39,101 nucleotides of DNA, from NCBI GenBank assembly GCA_016180945.1, contig JACPAG010000007.1:1-39101 (forward strand), given 5' to 3'. The stretch is from Candidatus Aenigmatarchaeota archaeon (GTDB taxonomy: Archaea; Aenigmatarchaeota; Aenigmatarchaeia; GW2011-AR5). The notes under the pieces are model-generated. The model did no database searches. It saw nothing but the letters and a program-made list of their open reading frames with translations, and was not told the origin of the DNA. Position 1 is the stretch's first letter. Every line of letters starts with the position of its first letter. The position numbers and the translations under genes are program-made. This document shows positions 33,047 through 39,101 of this stretch, in pieces.

Positions 33047-34672
33047 ATGGCGAAGACAGCAGAGGAAATGGCAAAGGAACAGAAGGAGATAAGCGTAAGC
33101 GAGTTTTTCGAGAAGAACAAGCACCTCCTGGGATTTGACAACCCTACAAAAGCATTGCTGATGGCCGTCAAGGAAGCTTGTGACAATTCGTTGGACGCCT
33201 GCCAGGACGCAGGCGTATTGCCCGATATTGCCGTAAAAATAAAGAGCCTGTCGGAAGAGAAGTTCCGGATAACCGTCCAGGACAACGGGCCCGGAATCGT
33301 AAAAGAGCAGATACCCAGAATTTTCGGCAAATTGCTGTACGGAAGCAAGTTCCATAAGAGGCAGCAGAACCGCGGCCAGCAGGGCATTGGCATCAGCGCC
33401 GTATTGCTTTATTCACAGCTCACAACAGGCTCGCCATTCAGGGTCTGGTCAAAAATAGCCAGCAGCAAAAAGGTGAATTATTACGAGCTGTTCATCAATA
33501 CGTTAAAAAACGAGCCGGATATAGTAAAGGAAAATATACTGGAGGACGGATTAGGTGAGCACGGCGTAAAAATAGAAATGGAACTTATAGGCAGGTATAG
33601 AAAAGCCCAGGGTCCTGATGATTATCTCAGGCAGACGTCCATATCAAACCCCTTTGCGAAAATAACTTATCATGCGCCGGACGATACAAAGGTCATCTTC
33701 CAGCGCTCCTCTAACGAGCTTCCAAAACCGCCGAAGGAGATAAAGCCCCACCCCTATGGCGTGGAATTCGGGATACTGTTGCGGATGCTGGGGCTAACAA
33801 AGAGCAAGACGCTCCAATCGTTTTTATCAAATGAATTTTCTTCTGTCGGCTCGGAAACTGCGAAGGAGATATGCAAAACTGCCAGGCTGCTTGACAAAAA
33901 GCCGCAGGAACTTACAAGGGAAGAGATAGAAAAATTATTGAATGCCATGCAGAAAGTAAAGATACAGCGCCCTCCTTTGGACTGTTTGTCGCCGATAGGC
34001 AAAAAGGAACTGGAAAAGGACCTGAAAAAAGAATATCCCAATGCAGAGCTTATTGTTGTCGAAACGCGGGAACCGGCTGTCTATAGGGGCAGCCCATTCC
34101 AGATAGAGATTGGCATAGTCTATGGCGGATTGCCGCAGGATCAGCAGATTGAAATAGTAAGGATTGCAAACAGGGTGCCGTTGCTTTACCAGGCCGGCGC
34201 ATGCGCCACTATCGAAGCGGCAAAGGATGTGGATTGGAAAAGATACGGGCTGCAGCAGTCCGCAAACAGCCTGCCTTTCGGCCCTCTTGTACTGGTAATA
34301 CATATGTGCTCGACATGGGTCCCTTTTGTATCCGAAAGCAAGGAAGCGATAGCCCCGTATCCGGAAATCGTCAAGGAAATAAAACTGGCAATTCAAGAAA
34401 CAAGTCGTGAATTATCGCGTTTCCTTTCCGGCAAGCGCCGTGCAGGGGCGGAAAAAAGAAGGATGCAGATTTTCGAACGGTATGCCTCTCCTGTTATAGA
34501 GGCCGTATCAAAACTTACAGAAGGCGATGCAAAAAAAATAGAGAAGAAGTTCATGGAGCTCCTCTCAAACAGGTCAAAGCTTAATGAGTTTGCAAAGCAA
34601 GAATCTACTGAAGAAAAGGAAAACGAAAATAATACACCCGGAGAACAAAAAGAGGAGAAAGAAGAGGAATAA
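33047..34672 (+). CDS. top6B: DNA topoisomerase VI subunit B
   Basis: A 541-residue GHKL ATPase that forms the A2B2 type IIB topoisomerase with subunit A. The ATP-binding motifs are KEACDNSLDACQDAG (about 42-56), VQDNGPGI (about 79-86) and QNRGQQGIGISA (about 109-120). A transducer domain follows with the switch-Lys region RIANRVPLLYQ and CATIEAAKDVDWKRYGLQQ. The C-terminus is a highly charged Glu/Lys tail. ATG 33047 fits the family N-terminus (MAKTAEEMAKEQKEISVSEF) and follows the motif's AGGGGAT directly. Confidence 0.94.
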   Translation: MAKTAEEMAKEQKEISVSEFFEKNKHLLGFDNPTKALLMAVKEACDNSLDACQDAGVLPDIAVKIKSLSEEKFRITVQDNGPGIVKEQIPRIFGKLLYGSKFHKRQQNRGQQGIGISAVLLYSQLTTGSPFRVWSKIASSKKVNYYELFINTLKNEPDIVKENILEDGLGEHGVKIEMELIGRYRKAQGPDDYLRQTSISNPFAKITYHAPDDTKVIFQRSSNELPKPPKEIKPHPYGVEFGILLRMLGLTKSKTLQSFLSNEFSSVGSETAKEICKTARLLDKKPQELTREEIEKLLNAMQKVKIQRPPLDCLSPIGKKELEKDLKKEYPNAELIVVETREPAVYRGSPFQIEIGIVYGGLPQDQQIEIVRIANRVPLLYQAGACATIEAAKDVDWKRYGLQQSANSLPFGPLVLVIHMCSTWVPFVSESKEAIAPYPEIVKEIKLAIQETSRELSRFLSGKRRAGAEKRRMQIFERYASPVIEAVSKLTEGDAKKIEKKFMELLSNRSKLNEFAKQESTEEKENENNTPGEQKEEKEEE

Positions 34673-34684
34673 AATAAAAATAAT

Positions 34685-34754
34685 ATGGCTCTCGACTTTT
34701 TCTGAAACAAGCCGACGCACAACAGTGCGTCGGTCCAGACCAGAAAAAGGGGAG
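34685..34754 (+). ncRNA. TGGC-CGACT/AGGGG structured motif, copy 6
   Basis: TATGGCTCTCGACT and AGGGGAG frame the nine-bp stem CTTTTTCTG (34696-34704) / CAGAAAAAG (34741-34749). CTC (34691-34693) pairs with GAG (34752-34754). The apical part has been extended by a further hairpin, CCGACGCAC/GTGCGTCGG with loop AACA. The 3' arm overlaps GGAGGAGG, the likely ribosome-binding site of top6A. Confidence 0.65.
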
Positions 34755-34759
34755 GAGGA

Positions 34760-35848
34760 ATGATTATGCCTGCCGAAAAAGATGTTGTGAAGGAACTGAA
34801 AAAACTCGGAAATAAAGTTCTGGAAGACATAGAAAAAGGCGAAAACCCGAACATAGAAATACCCATAAGGGCGCTATCCAATGTGGTTTTTGACAAGAAG
34901 ACAGGCCAGATTATTCTGGGAGACAAAACATCAAAGAGGTATTACTTCAACGTCGCCCACGCCAAAAAATTCATGCAGACCCTGCTGGTGGCGGCTTTCT
35001 GCAAATCCCTGAAAGACGAGAAAATCCACGCAAGCATAAGAGACATGTATTATAATCTAAAAAGAACGCTGCCCAATAGTGACGAGAACATTTTTGACGA
35101 GCAAAGCGAGTCAGACCCGATCATAGTCGACCTGGAAGTGGCGATAGACATCTTAAGGGAAAATCTGAACCTCACAACGGACAGGAAGGGCATTGTTTCC
35201 GGAAATGTAATTATACAGGACCGGGGCGACAGCATTGACTGGTCTAAATTGGGCTCGGGCGGCTGGTCTATTCCGTCTACGGTGGACGAGATTGATTTCA
35301 AGAAAGTTGACGCCGAATTCGCGCTGGTCGTGGAAAAAAACGCTGGTTTTGAACGCCTGCACGAGGACAAGTTCTGGCAGAAGCAGAAATGCATACTCAT
35401 CGGCACCGGAGGGCAGCCATCAAGAGGGACACGACTGCTCATACAGAGGCTTAACAAAGAACACGGCATGCCTATCTACGTTCTGACGGATTCGGATAGT
35501 TACGGGTTCTATATTTATTCGGTCATAAAGTCCGGCTCAATAAGCCTTGCGCATGTATCAGACAGGATAGCAACGCCGGAGGCAAAATTCATAGGATTGA
35601 CAGTTTCTGATATTTTTGATTACGACCTGAAGAAAATGACTATAAAGACAAAAGAAGTGGATATCAAGCGTGCAAAAGAGCTGCTGAACTACGAATGGTT
35701 CAAAAAACCAAAATGGCAGAAGGAAATAAACCTCATGATAGAGAAGGGCATCAAAGCCGAGATAGAAGCGCTGTCAAGCCGCGGGTTAAAATTCATGTCA
35801 GAAACGTATCTGCCGCAGAAAATCAAGAAAGGAGACTTTTTGGACTAA
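34760..35848 (+). CDS. top6A: DNA topoisomerase VI subunit A
   Basis: A 362-residue Spo11-like DNA-cleaving subunit. The catalytic Tyr lies in SIRDMYYNLKR (Tyr at 97/98) within the winged-helix CAP-like domain. The Toprim domain has an acidic residue in LVVEKNAGFERL and the DXD motif in VLTDSDSYGFYIY. Length is family-typical. It follows top6B by 87 bases that contain motif copy 6. ATG 34760 is spaced well from GGAGG; ATG 34766 is an alternative start. Confidence 0.94.
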   Translation: MIMPAEKDVVKELKKLGNKVLEDIEKGENPNIEIPIRALSNVVFDKKTGQIILGDKTSKRYYFNVAHAKKFMQTLLVAAFCKSLKDEKIHASIRDMYYNLKRTLPNSDENIFDEQSESDPIIVDLEVAIDILRENLNLTTDRKGIVSGNVIIQDRGDSIDWSKLGSGGWSIPSTVDEIDFKKVDAEFALVVEKNAGFERLHEDKFWQKQKCILIGTGGQPSRGTRLLIQRLNKEHGMPIYVLTDSDSYGFYIYSVIKSGSISLAHVSDRIATPEAKFIGLTVSDIFDYDLKKMTIKTKEVDIKRAKELLNYEWFKKPKWQKEINLMIEKGIKAEIEALSSRGLKFMSETYLPQKIKKGDFLD

Positions 35849-35909
35849 AGTTATTTCTATATTTAAATCCTTTTTACTATATCTTCTAACTGTGCCCTTG
35901 TAGCTCAGA

Positions 35910-36046
35910 ACAAATCCCTTTCTTGTAAGAAAGGTCCTTGTATGCAAAGAGAAGCAGAGCTTCTCTTGCACACCAGGAGATTGATCTCCTGCTTGTGTCC
36001 CAAAGAACATACTAAAGATATTACAAGAAGACTGGGTTTGTGAGAA
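35910..36046 (+). other. 137-base D-loop intron of tRNA-Asn
   Basis: Exon CTCA (35904-35907) pairs with intron TGAG (36041-36044), with bulges GAA (35908-35910) and AAT (36045-36047); cutting each bulge after its second base restores a normal D-loop. The intron is highly branched: CAAATCCC/GGGTTTG, CCTTTCTT/AAGAAAGG, CTTGTA/TACAAG, and the double-hairpin module at 35943-35997. Confidence 0.8.
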
Positions 36047-36062
36047 TTAGGTAGAGCACCTG

Positions 36063-36089
36063 ACAAGCTTTTTCGGAAGTTTGGGTGAA
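36063..36089 (+). other. 27-base anticodon-stem (30/31) intron of tRNA-Asn
   Basis: CACC (36057-36060) pairs with GGTG (36084-36087), with bulges TGA and AAA, and the inner helix CAAGCTT/AAGTTTG closes a TTTCGG loop. Splicing gives CCTGA-CTGTTAA-TCAGG. Confidence 0.8.
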
Positions 36090-36159
36090 ACTGTTAATCA
36101 GGTTGTCGCAGGTTCGAGCCCTGCCGAGGGCGCTTCAAATTTTTTAAATAGTGATTATA

Positions 36160-36420
36160 ATGGAACGTTTCAGAAACGCAATATTGGATAGATTCGACAT
36201 AAAGCATCTAAAGTCCAGATGCAATCATCCTTCCTGTTTGAGCAGACCGGAAAAAGAGGTTTTTATATACAAGTATACCACAACAAGAAAGATAGGTATA
36301 GCGACGCTGTACGTATGCGCAACGCATGTGTTCGACGCCAAAGCGATAGTAAAAAAGATAAAGTCTCTGTCGCCTAGTTCGATAATCCAGAGCAGAATCG
36401 GGACGGTAGCTCAAAATTAG
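36160..36420 (+). CDS. Small Cys/His protein ending inside tRNA-Phe
   Basis: An 86-residue frame with a basic N-terminus (MERFRNAILDRFDIKHLKSR), then CNHPSCLSRPEKEVFIYKYT and TLYVCATHVFDAKAIVKKIK. The CNHPSC and CATH pair could bind zinc, and the regular strand/helix pattern looks coded rather than random. It begins 28 bases after tRNA-Asn; an in-frame GTG at 36151 is an alternative start. Its stop codon lies within the first intron of tRNA-Phe, so the transcripts overlap by about 20 bases. I do not recognise the family. Confidence 0.5.
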   Translation: MERFRNAILDRFDIKHLKSRCNHPSCLSRPEKEVFIYKYTTTRKIGIATLYVCATHVFDAKAIVKKIKSLSPSSIIQSRIGTVAQN

Positions 36421-36442
36421 GACACTTGTCCTAATTGGCGAA
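36414..36442 (+). other. 29-base D-loop intron of tRNA-Phe
   Basis: The intron is mainly a hairpin, AATTAGGAC/GTCCTAATT with loop ACTT. Exon AGCT faces GGCG (relaxed central helix of three pairs), with bulges CAA and AAG. The intron ends in GAA. Confidence 0.7.
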
Positions 36443-36459
36443 GCCTGGGAGAGCACACG

Positions 36460-36474
36460 ATCTTGTGATGTGAA
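36460..36474 (+). other. 15-base anticodon-stem (30/31) intron of tRNA-Phe
   Basis: Exon CACA (36454-36457) pairs with intron TGTG (36469-36472), with bulges CGA and AAG: a 3-4-3 motif. It is at the same position as the second intron of tRNA-Asn and also ends in GAA. Confidence 0.7.
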
Positions 36475-36481
36475 GCTGAAG

Positions 36482-36493
36482 TCTCGGGCAGGA
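36482..36493 (+). other. 12-base canonical (37/38) intron of tRNA-Phe
   Basis: Exon CTGA faces intron GCAG (three of four pairs) inside the outer helix CACGG/CCGTG, with bulges AGT and GAA. Removal leaves the loop CTGAAGA. At 12 bases it is close to the smallest size such an intron can have. Confidence 0.6.
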
Positions 36494-36563
36494 ACCGTGC
36501 TGTCGTGCGTTCAAATCGCACCCGTCCCATATTTTTATACCTGCGAAGCGATAATACCATAAT

Positions 36564-37166
36564 ATGGGATACAGCTCTGCAAAGGGATACAAATACAGCT
36601 ACAGGCCCCCATTCAGAAACAAGCAACTGAAATTTCTGAAAGCAAACGGCAGGCACATGCTAATCATTGTAATTTCCATAACGCTCATTTTCACTTTTTC
36701 TACTATAGCAAACCGCATAACGGGTTTTGTCCTATACGCGAATGATATAGAAGCCAGACTAAACGAGACGCTTAAAAATGTAAATATGCTTTCCAGAGAA
36801 AAGGCAGAGTGCTCAGCCATGCTCGCTGATACAGGGCAAAATATGGATATCTGCAATAATAAGCTCACCTCAAGCCAGTCTTTTTTGGTGGCATGCGAAA
36901 AAGAAAGGGATGATTTGAAATCCTATTCTGACCGGATTAATTCCTTGTTCAGGGCATGCGATGTAGAAAGAAAAGACCTGTCTGAAAAATTGGCAAACGA
37001 AACGTCAAATTACAAGGAGGTCGTAAGAAGTTCGGTGAAGGCCATATGCTGCAGCTTTGGCGACTCGGTTAGCGGGGCATTAAGAAACTGGGCCATACTT
37101 AACAGCCAGATTGTCTGCTCCGGCAATTTCACGGTAAACTGCACAAGCGGGAAGACAGACTTCTAG
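36564..37166 (+). CDS. Membrane protein with coiled-coil ectodomain, unknown function
   Basis: A 200-residue protein with a basic Tyr-rich N-terminus, one transmembrane helix (MLIIVISITLIFTFSTIA, about 32-50), a long helical/coiled-coil region (about 58-160) and a short C-terminal part with several Cys (AICCSFGD, IVCSGNFTVNCTSG) and sequons. The Cys and N-glycosylation motifs place the C-terminus outside the cell. I do not recognise the family. It lies between tRNA-Phe and endA. Confidence 0.6.
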   Translation: MGYSSAKGYKYSYRPPFRNKQLKFLKANGRHMLIIVISITLIFTFSTIANRITGFVLYANDIEARLNETLKNVNMLSREKAECSAMLADTGQNMDICNNKLTSSQSFLVACEKERDDLKSYSDRINSLFRACDVERKDLSEKLANETSNYKEVVRSSVKAICCSFGDSVSGALRNWAILNSQIVCSGNFTVNCTSGKTDF

Positions 37167-37288
37167 TAAACGTTTTTAAGGTTGTTGAAATAACACTTAG
37201 CGTGGAAAGTTTCGTTTCCATTGCACTGATGTAATGGGGAGAAAATACTTTCTACTTCTGTTAGAAATAAGCTACGATATGTGATAGC
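37167..37288 (+). promoter_or_regulatory. Upstream region of endA
   Basis: It contains GTTTTTAAGG near 37171 as a weak TATA-like box, the hairpin TGGAAA/TTTCCA near 37203-37221, and GGGGAG near 37237. I see no full copy of the TGGC-CGACT motif. Confidence 0.3.
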
Positions 37289-37906
37289 ATGGGCAAGAAA
37301 AAGCATAAAGAAATAAATCAACCAGAAGAGGTTGACTTTGAAGAGAAGCCGGAATATGTCGAATGGGGACCAAAGGAGGTTGTAGATACTATTCTGGCTG
37401 AAGACAAAGTGCTGGTATGGAAAGGATTCGAGCAGGTCTATGAGAGTGGTTATTTCGGCAAACAGTTAGGTGACAGGTTAGAATTAGCCCTGGTTGAAGC
37501 GCTGCTTCTTTTGAAAAGAAGCAGAATACGTGTCTTACAAGGCGATAAGCCAATAACGTCTGAGCAGTTATTCACTCACGCTACCAGCCTTGATAAGAGA
37601 TTCCCGGAGAAATATCGGGTCTACGAAGACCTGCGCGAGCGCGGCTTGCTCGTTCGAACGGGCTTTAAATTCGGCTGCGATTTCCGCGTCTATGAGCGCG
37701 GTGTGCAGCTGAAGAAAGGGCCCAAATCCGCTAAAGAACACACGAAATGGATCGTGTTTTGCGTGCCGGAAGACTATACGATGTCTTTCCAGGAACTTTC
37801 CCGCTCTGTGCGCCTAGCACATAACATCCGAGCACGGATGTTATGGGCCATTGTCGATAACGAAGGAGACTGCACATTTTACGCTATTACAAGGCACAAG
37901 CCGTGA
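37289..37906 (+). CDS. endA: tRNA-intron endonuclease
   Basis: A 205-residue single-domain splicing endonuclease. The catalytic domain is clear: YRVYEDLRERGLLVRTGFKF, GCDFRVYERG with catalytic Tyr135, KSAKEHTKWIVF with catalytic His151, and VRLAHNIRARMLWAIVDNEG. The third catalytic residue is normally a Lys in the RKK segment about 30 residues after the His; here that stretch reads R-A-R. The Tyr-His spacing is six residues longer than in a compact archaeal EndA, through a Lys-rich loop. It lies about 760 bases after tRNAs with five introns at canonical and non-canonical positions. Confidence 0.88.
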   Translation: MGKKKHKEINQPEEVDFEEKPEYVEWGPKEVVDTILAEDKVLVWKGFEQVYESGYFGKQLGDRLELALVEALLLLKRSRIRVLQGDKPITSEQLFTHATSLDKRFPEKYRVYEDLRERGLLVRTGFKFGCDFRVYERGVQLKKGPKSAKEHTKWIVFCVPEDYTMSFQELSRSVRLAHNIRARMLWAIVDNEGDCTFYAITRHKP

Positions 37907-37923
37907 CAAAAAAATAAATAATA

Positions 37924-37953
37924 TGGCGATCGACTCGCCAGAGGCGAGGGGAT
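37924..37953 (+). ncRNA. TGGC-CGACT/AGGGG structured motif, copy 7
   Basis: TGGCGATCGACT and AGGGGAT form the shortest copy: stem CTCGCC (37934-37939) / GGCGAG (37943-37948) with an AGA loop, GA opposite GG, and ATC (37929-37931) pairing with GAT (37951-37953). The 3' arm ends two bases before ATG 37955. Confidence 0.65.
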
Positions 37954-37954
37954 T

Positions 37955-39067
37955 ATGAAAGTCAGGGACATTATGACAGCAAATGTTGTAAGCGCTACCC
38001 CTGATGAAATTGTAAGCTCTGCCCTGTCCAAAATGAAAAAATACGGACTGCACCAGCTTCCTGTCATAGAAAAAGAATTGCACGGCATGCTGCTTCTGAA
38101 AAAGATTGTTACAAAGGACATAGACGCTGCAAATACGAAAGTAAACGCCTTGATGTCGCAGACGACCGCCGCAAGCCCGGAAGACGACATACGCCGGGCG
38201 GCAGAACTGGTTATTTTGTCAGGCCAGAGGGCTTTGCCCGTCGTGGAACGCAACAAGGTAATAGGCATCATATCTGAGACAGACATAATGCGCGCCATTG
38301 GCCAGATGGCCGTAAGTTATAAAACGCAAGACGTAATGTCCCCATGCGAATATGTAAGCAAAGACGATAACATAGGAAAAGTAAAAAAGGTGATGACCTA
38401 CAATAACGTGTCCCGTGTTCCCGTTGTCGAGGATGGCAGGATTATAGGCGTTGTCGGGACGTTAGACCTCGTTGATCTTATCCTGAGAAAGGAGCCTATG
38501 AGAGGAGGGGCGCGGCAAGGAGGAACGAAGGAAATAATATCAATAGATAAAACGTCAGTCGAAAGTATTATGAAAAATGCTGTGACAATAGACAAAACAA
38601 GCAGGCTTGAAAAAGTAGCAGAGCTGCTTTTCAAAAACGAAGAGGTTTTTGTCGAGGATAATGGAAGAATTTGCGTGATTACGCCGAAAGACCTTGTTGA
38701 GCTCGTTGCAAGTTCTAAAGCAGGCGCTTACGTGCAGATAACAAACCTGAAGGGCGAAGACCCGCTGGTTGTCGCAAAAATGCAGGAAAAGGCCGCAGAA
38801 CTCGTAAAGAAAATCGGGCACATGGCAAACATACAGTCGTTTGTTATACACATAGACAAGCACGAAAAAGGCGGAAAGCCCCGATACGACATAAGGGCAA
38901 GATTTCTCTCTTCCTATGGCATGTTCGTCTCCAAATCCTCCGGCTGGGATCTTGTTTCTATAACACAGGACGCAATAGATAACCTAGAACGCGAAGTACT
39001 GAAAAGGCATGACCGTGTTGCGCATCATGAAAGGGCGAAGAAATCCAAAGAACTGATGAGGGAATAG
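37955..39067 (+). CDS. Four-CBS protein with HPF-like C-terminal domain
   Basis: A 370-residue protein with CBS motifs starting at MKVRDIMTANVVSATPDEIV, VNALMSQTTAASPEDDIRRA, KTQDVMSPCEYVSKDDNIGK and VESIMKNAVTIDKTSRLEKV. After about residue 275 the sequence (VQITNLKGEDPLVVAKMQEK, FVIHIDKHEKGGKPRYDIRA, WDLVSITQDAIDNLEREVLK) resembles the HPF/RaiA ribosome-binding fold, followed by a basic tail. CBS pairs bind adenine nucleotides, so it could couple energy state to ribosome activity or hibernation; this is inference. Motif copy 7 directly precedes the start. Confidence 0.8.
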   Translation: MKVRDIMTANVVSATPDEIVSSALSKMKKYGLHQLPVIEKELHGMLLLKKIVTKDIDAANTKVNALMSQTTAASPEDDIRRAAELVILSGQRALPVVERNKVIGIISETDIMRAIGQMAVSYKTQDVMSPCEYVSKDDNIGKVKKVMTYNNVSRVPVVEDGRIIGVVGTLDLVDLILRKEPMRGGARQGGTKEIISIDKTSVESIMKNAVTIDKTSRLEKVAELLFKNEEVFVEDNGRICVITPKDLVELVASSKAGAYVQITNLKGEDPLVVAKMQEKAAELVKKIGHMANIQSFVIHIDKHEKGGKPRYDIRARFLSSYGMFVSKSSGWDLVSITQDAIDNLEREVLKRHDRVAHHERAKKSKELMRE

Positions 39068-39101
39068 TTAATCCATGAGTTCGCCAAGTCTGCTTATGAT
39101 A

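Larger units (their letters stand above)
35894..36132 (+). tRNA. tRNA-Asn(GTT) with two introns
   Basis: Removing 35910-36046 and 36063-36089 gives a canonical 75-base tRNA: acceptor GCCCTTG/CGAGGGC, D-stem GCTC/GAGC with loop AGATTAGGTA, anticodon arm CCTGA-CTGTTAA-TCAGG, T-arm GCAGG-TTCGAGC-CCTGC, discriminator G. Both intron borders form 3-4-3 bulge-helix-bulge motifs. No CCA is encoded. TTTAAAT near 35862-35868 is a TATA box about 30 bases upstream, and a T-run follows. Confidence 0.88.
36400..36529 (+). tRNA. tRNA-Phe(GAA) with three introns
   Basis: Removing 36414-36442, 36460-36474 and 36482-36493 yields a canonical 74-base tRNA: acceptor GGGACGG/CCGTCCC, D-stem GCTC/GAGC with loop AGCCTGGGA, anticodon arm CACGG-CTGAAGA-CCGTG, variable loop CTGTC, T-arm GTGCG-TTCAAAT-CGCAC, discriminator A. 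Without splicing the anticodon stem cannot form. All three removals are needed for a normal Phe anticodon arm and D-loop. Confidence 0.85.

Noticed and set aside
36465..36472. tRNA-His reading of the second tRNA (GTG in the anticodon region)
   Set aside because: No GTG-centred loop leaves a paired anticodon stem, whereas the Phe reading restores every stem.
37200..37245. Eighth copy of the TGGC-CGACT motif before endA
   Set aside because: GGGGAG and a hairpin are present, but the CGACT arm and the pairing pattern are absent.

Overview
This window reads as archaeal, most likely from a DPANN-type or otherwise uncultivated euryarchaeal genome. The evidence is archaeal information-processing genes (topoisomerase VI A and B, aIF1A, a Dim2/Pno1-like KH protein, NMD3, TruD, Pth2, EndA), isoprenoid-lipid genes (CDP-archaeol synthase, inositol-phosphate synthase with a CDP-alcohol phosphotransferase), a methanococcal-type S-layer protein, TATA boxes about 25 bases before start codons (leaderless transcripts), and tRNA genes interrupted by bulge-helix-bulge introns. 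The exact lineage cannot be fixed from the sequence alone.

Layout. 1-1000: a partial membrane protein and a hypothetical gene, both on the minus strand. 1058-14951 (plus): cell-surface region with a membrane-anchored winged-helix regulator, the S-layer protein with a long structured leader, a small winged-helix protein behind a phased repeat promoter, a 1538-residue seven-repeat surface protein, two PGF-pre-PGF surface proteins with Thr-rich stalks, and a lipoprotein. 15051-19401 (mostly minus): glycan assembly (GT-C membrane transferase, DPM1-like GT2, thioredoxin-fold membrane protein, processive GT2), plus an inverted, internally deleted copy of the GT-C gene. 19445-24753: truD, a frameshifted small gene, pth2, a CDP-alcohol phosphotransferase and ino1, a divergent PadR-like regulator with paired operators, a DedA/VTT-like protein and carS. 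25010-30885: a Tad/archaellum-like secretion or pilus operon. 31076-35848: nmd3, aIF1A, the KH protein, top6B and top6A. 35894-36529: tRNA-Asn with two introns and tRNA-Phe with three. 36564-39067: a coiled-coil membrane protein, endA and a CBS-HPF-like protein.

The most unusual content is non-coding. (1) Seven copies of a structured motif (consensus TGGC-N-NTC-GA-CT, stem, AG-GG-GAN) lie mostly just upstream of start codons of unrelated genes, and its outer helix covaries (CTC/GAG, ATC/GAT, TAC/GTA). (2) A double-hairpin module, TGCA-hairpin-GCAC-hairpin-TGTG, recurs with different stem sequences in leaders, between genes and inside the D-loop intron of tRNA-Asn. (3) Three branched palindromic elements are flanked by 9-bp direct repeats (two perfect, one 7/9), as expected of small non-autonomous mobile elements. 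Together they suggest a genome colonised by small branched RNA or DNA hairpin elements, some possibly recruited as regulatory leaders or tRNA introns.
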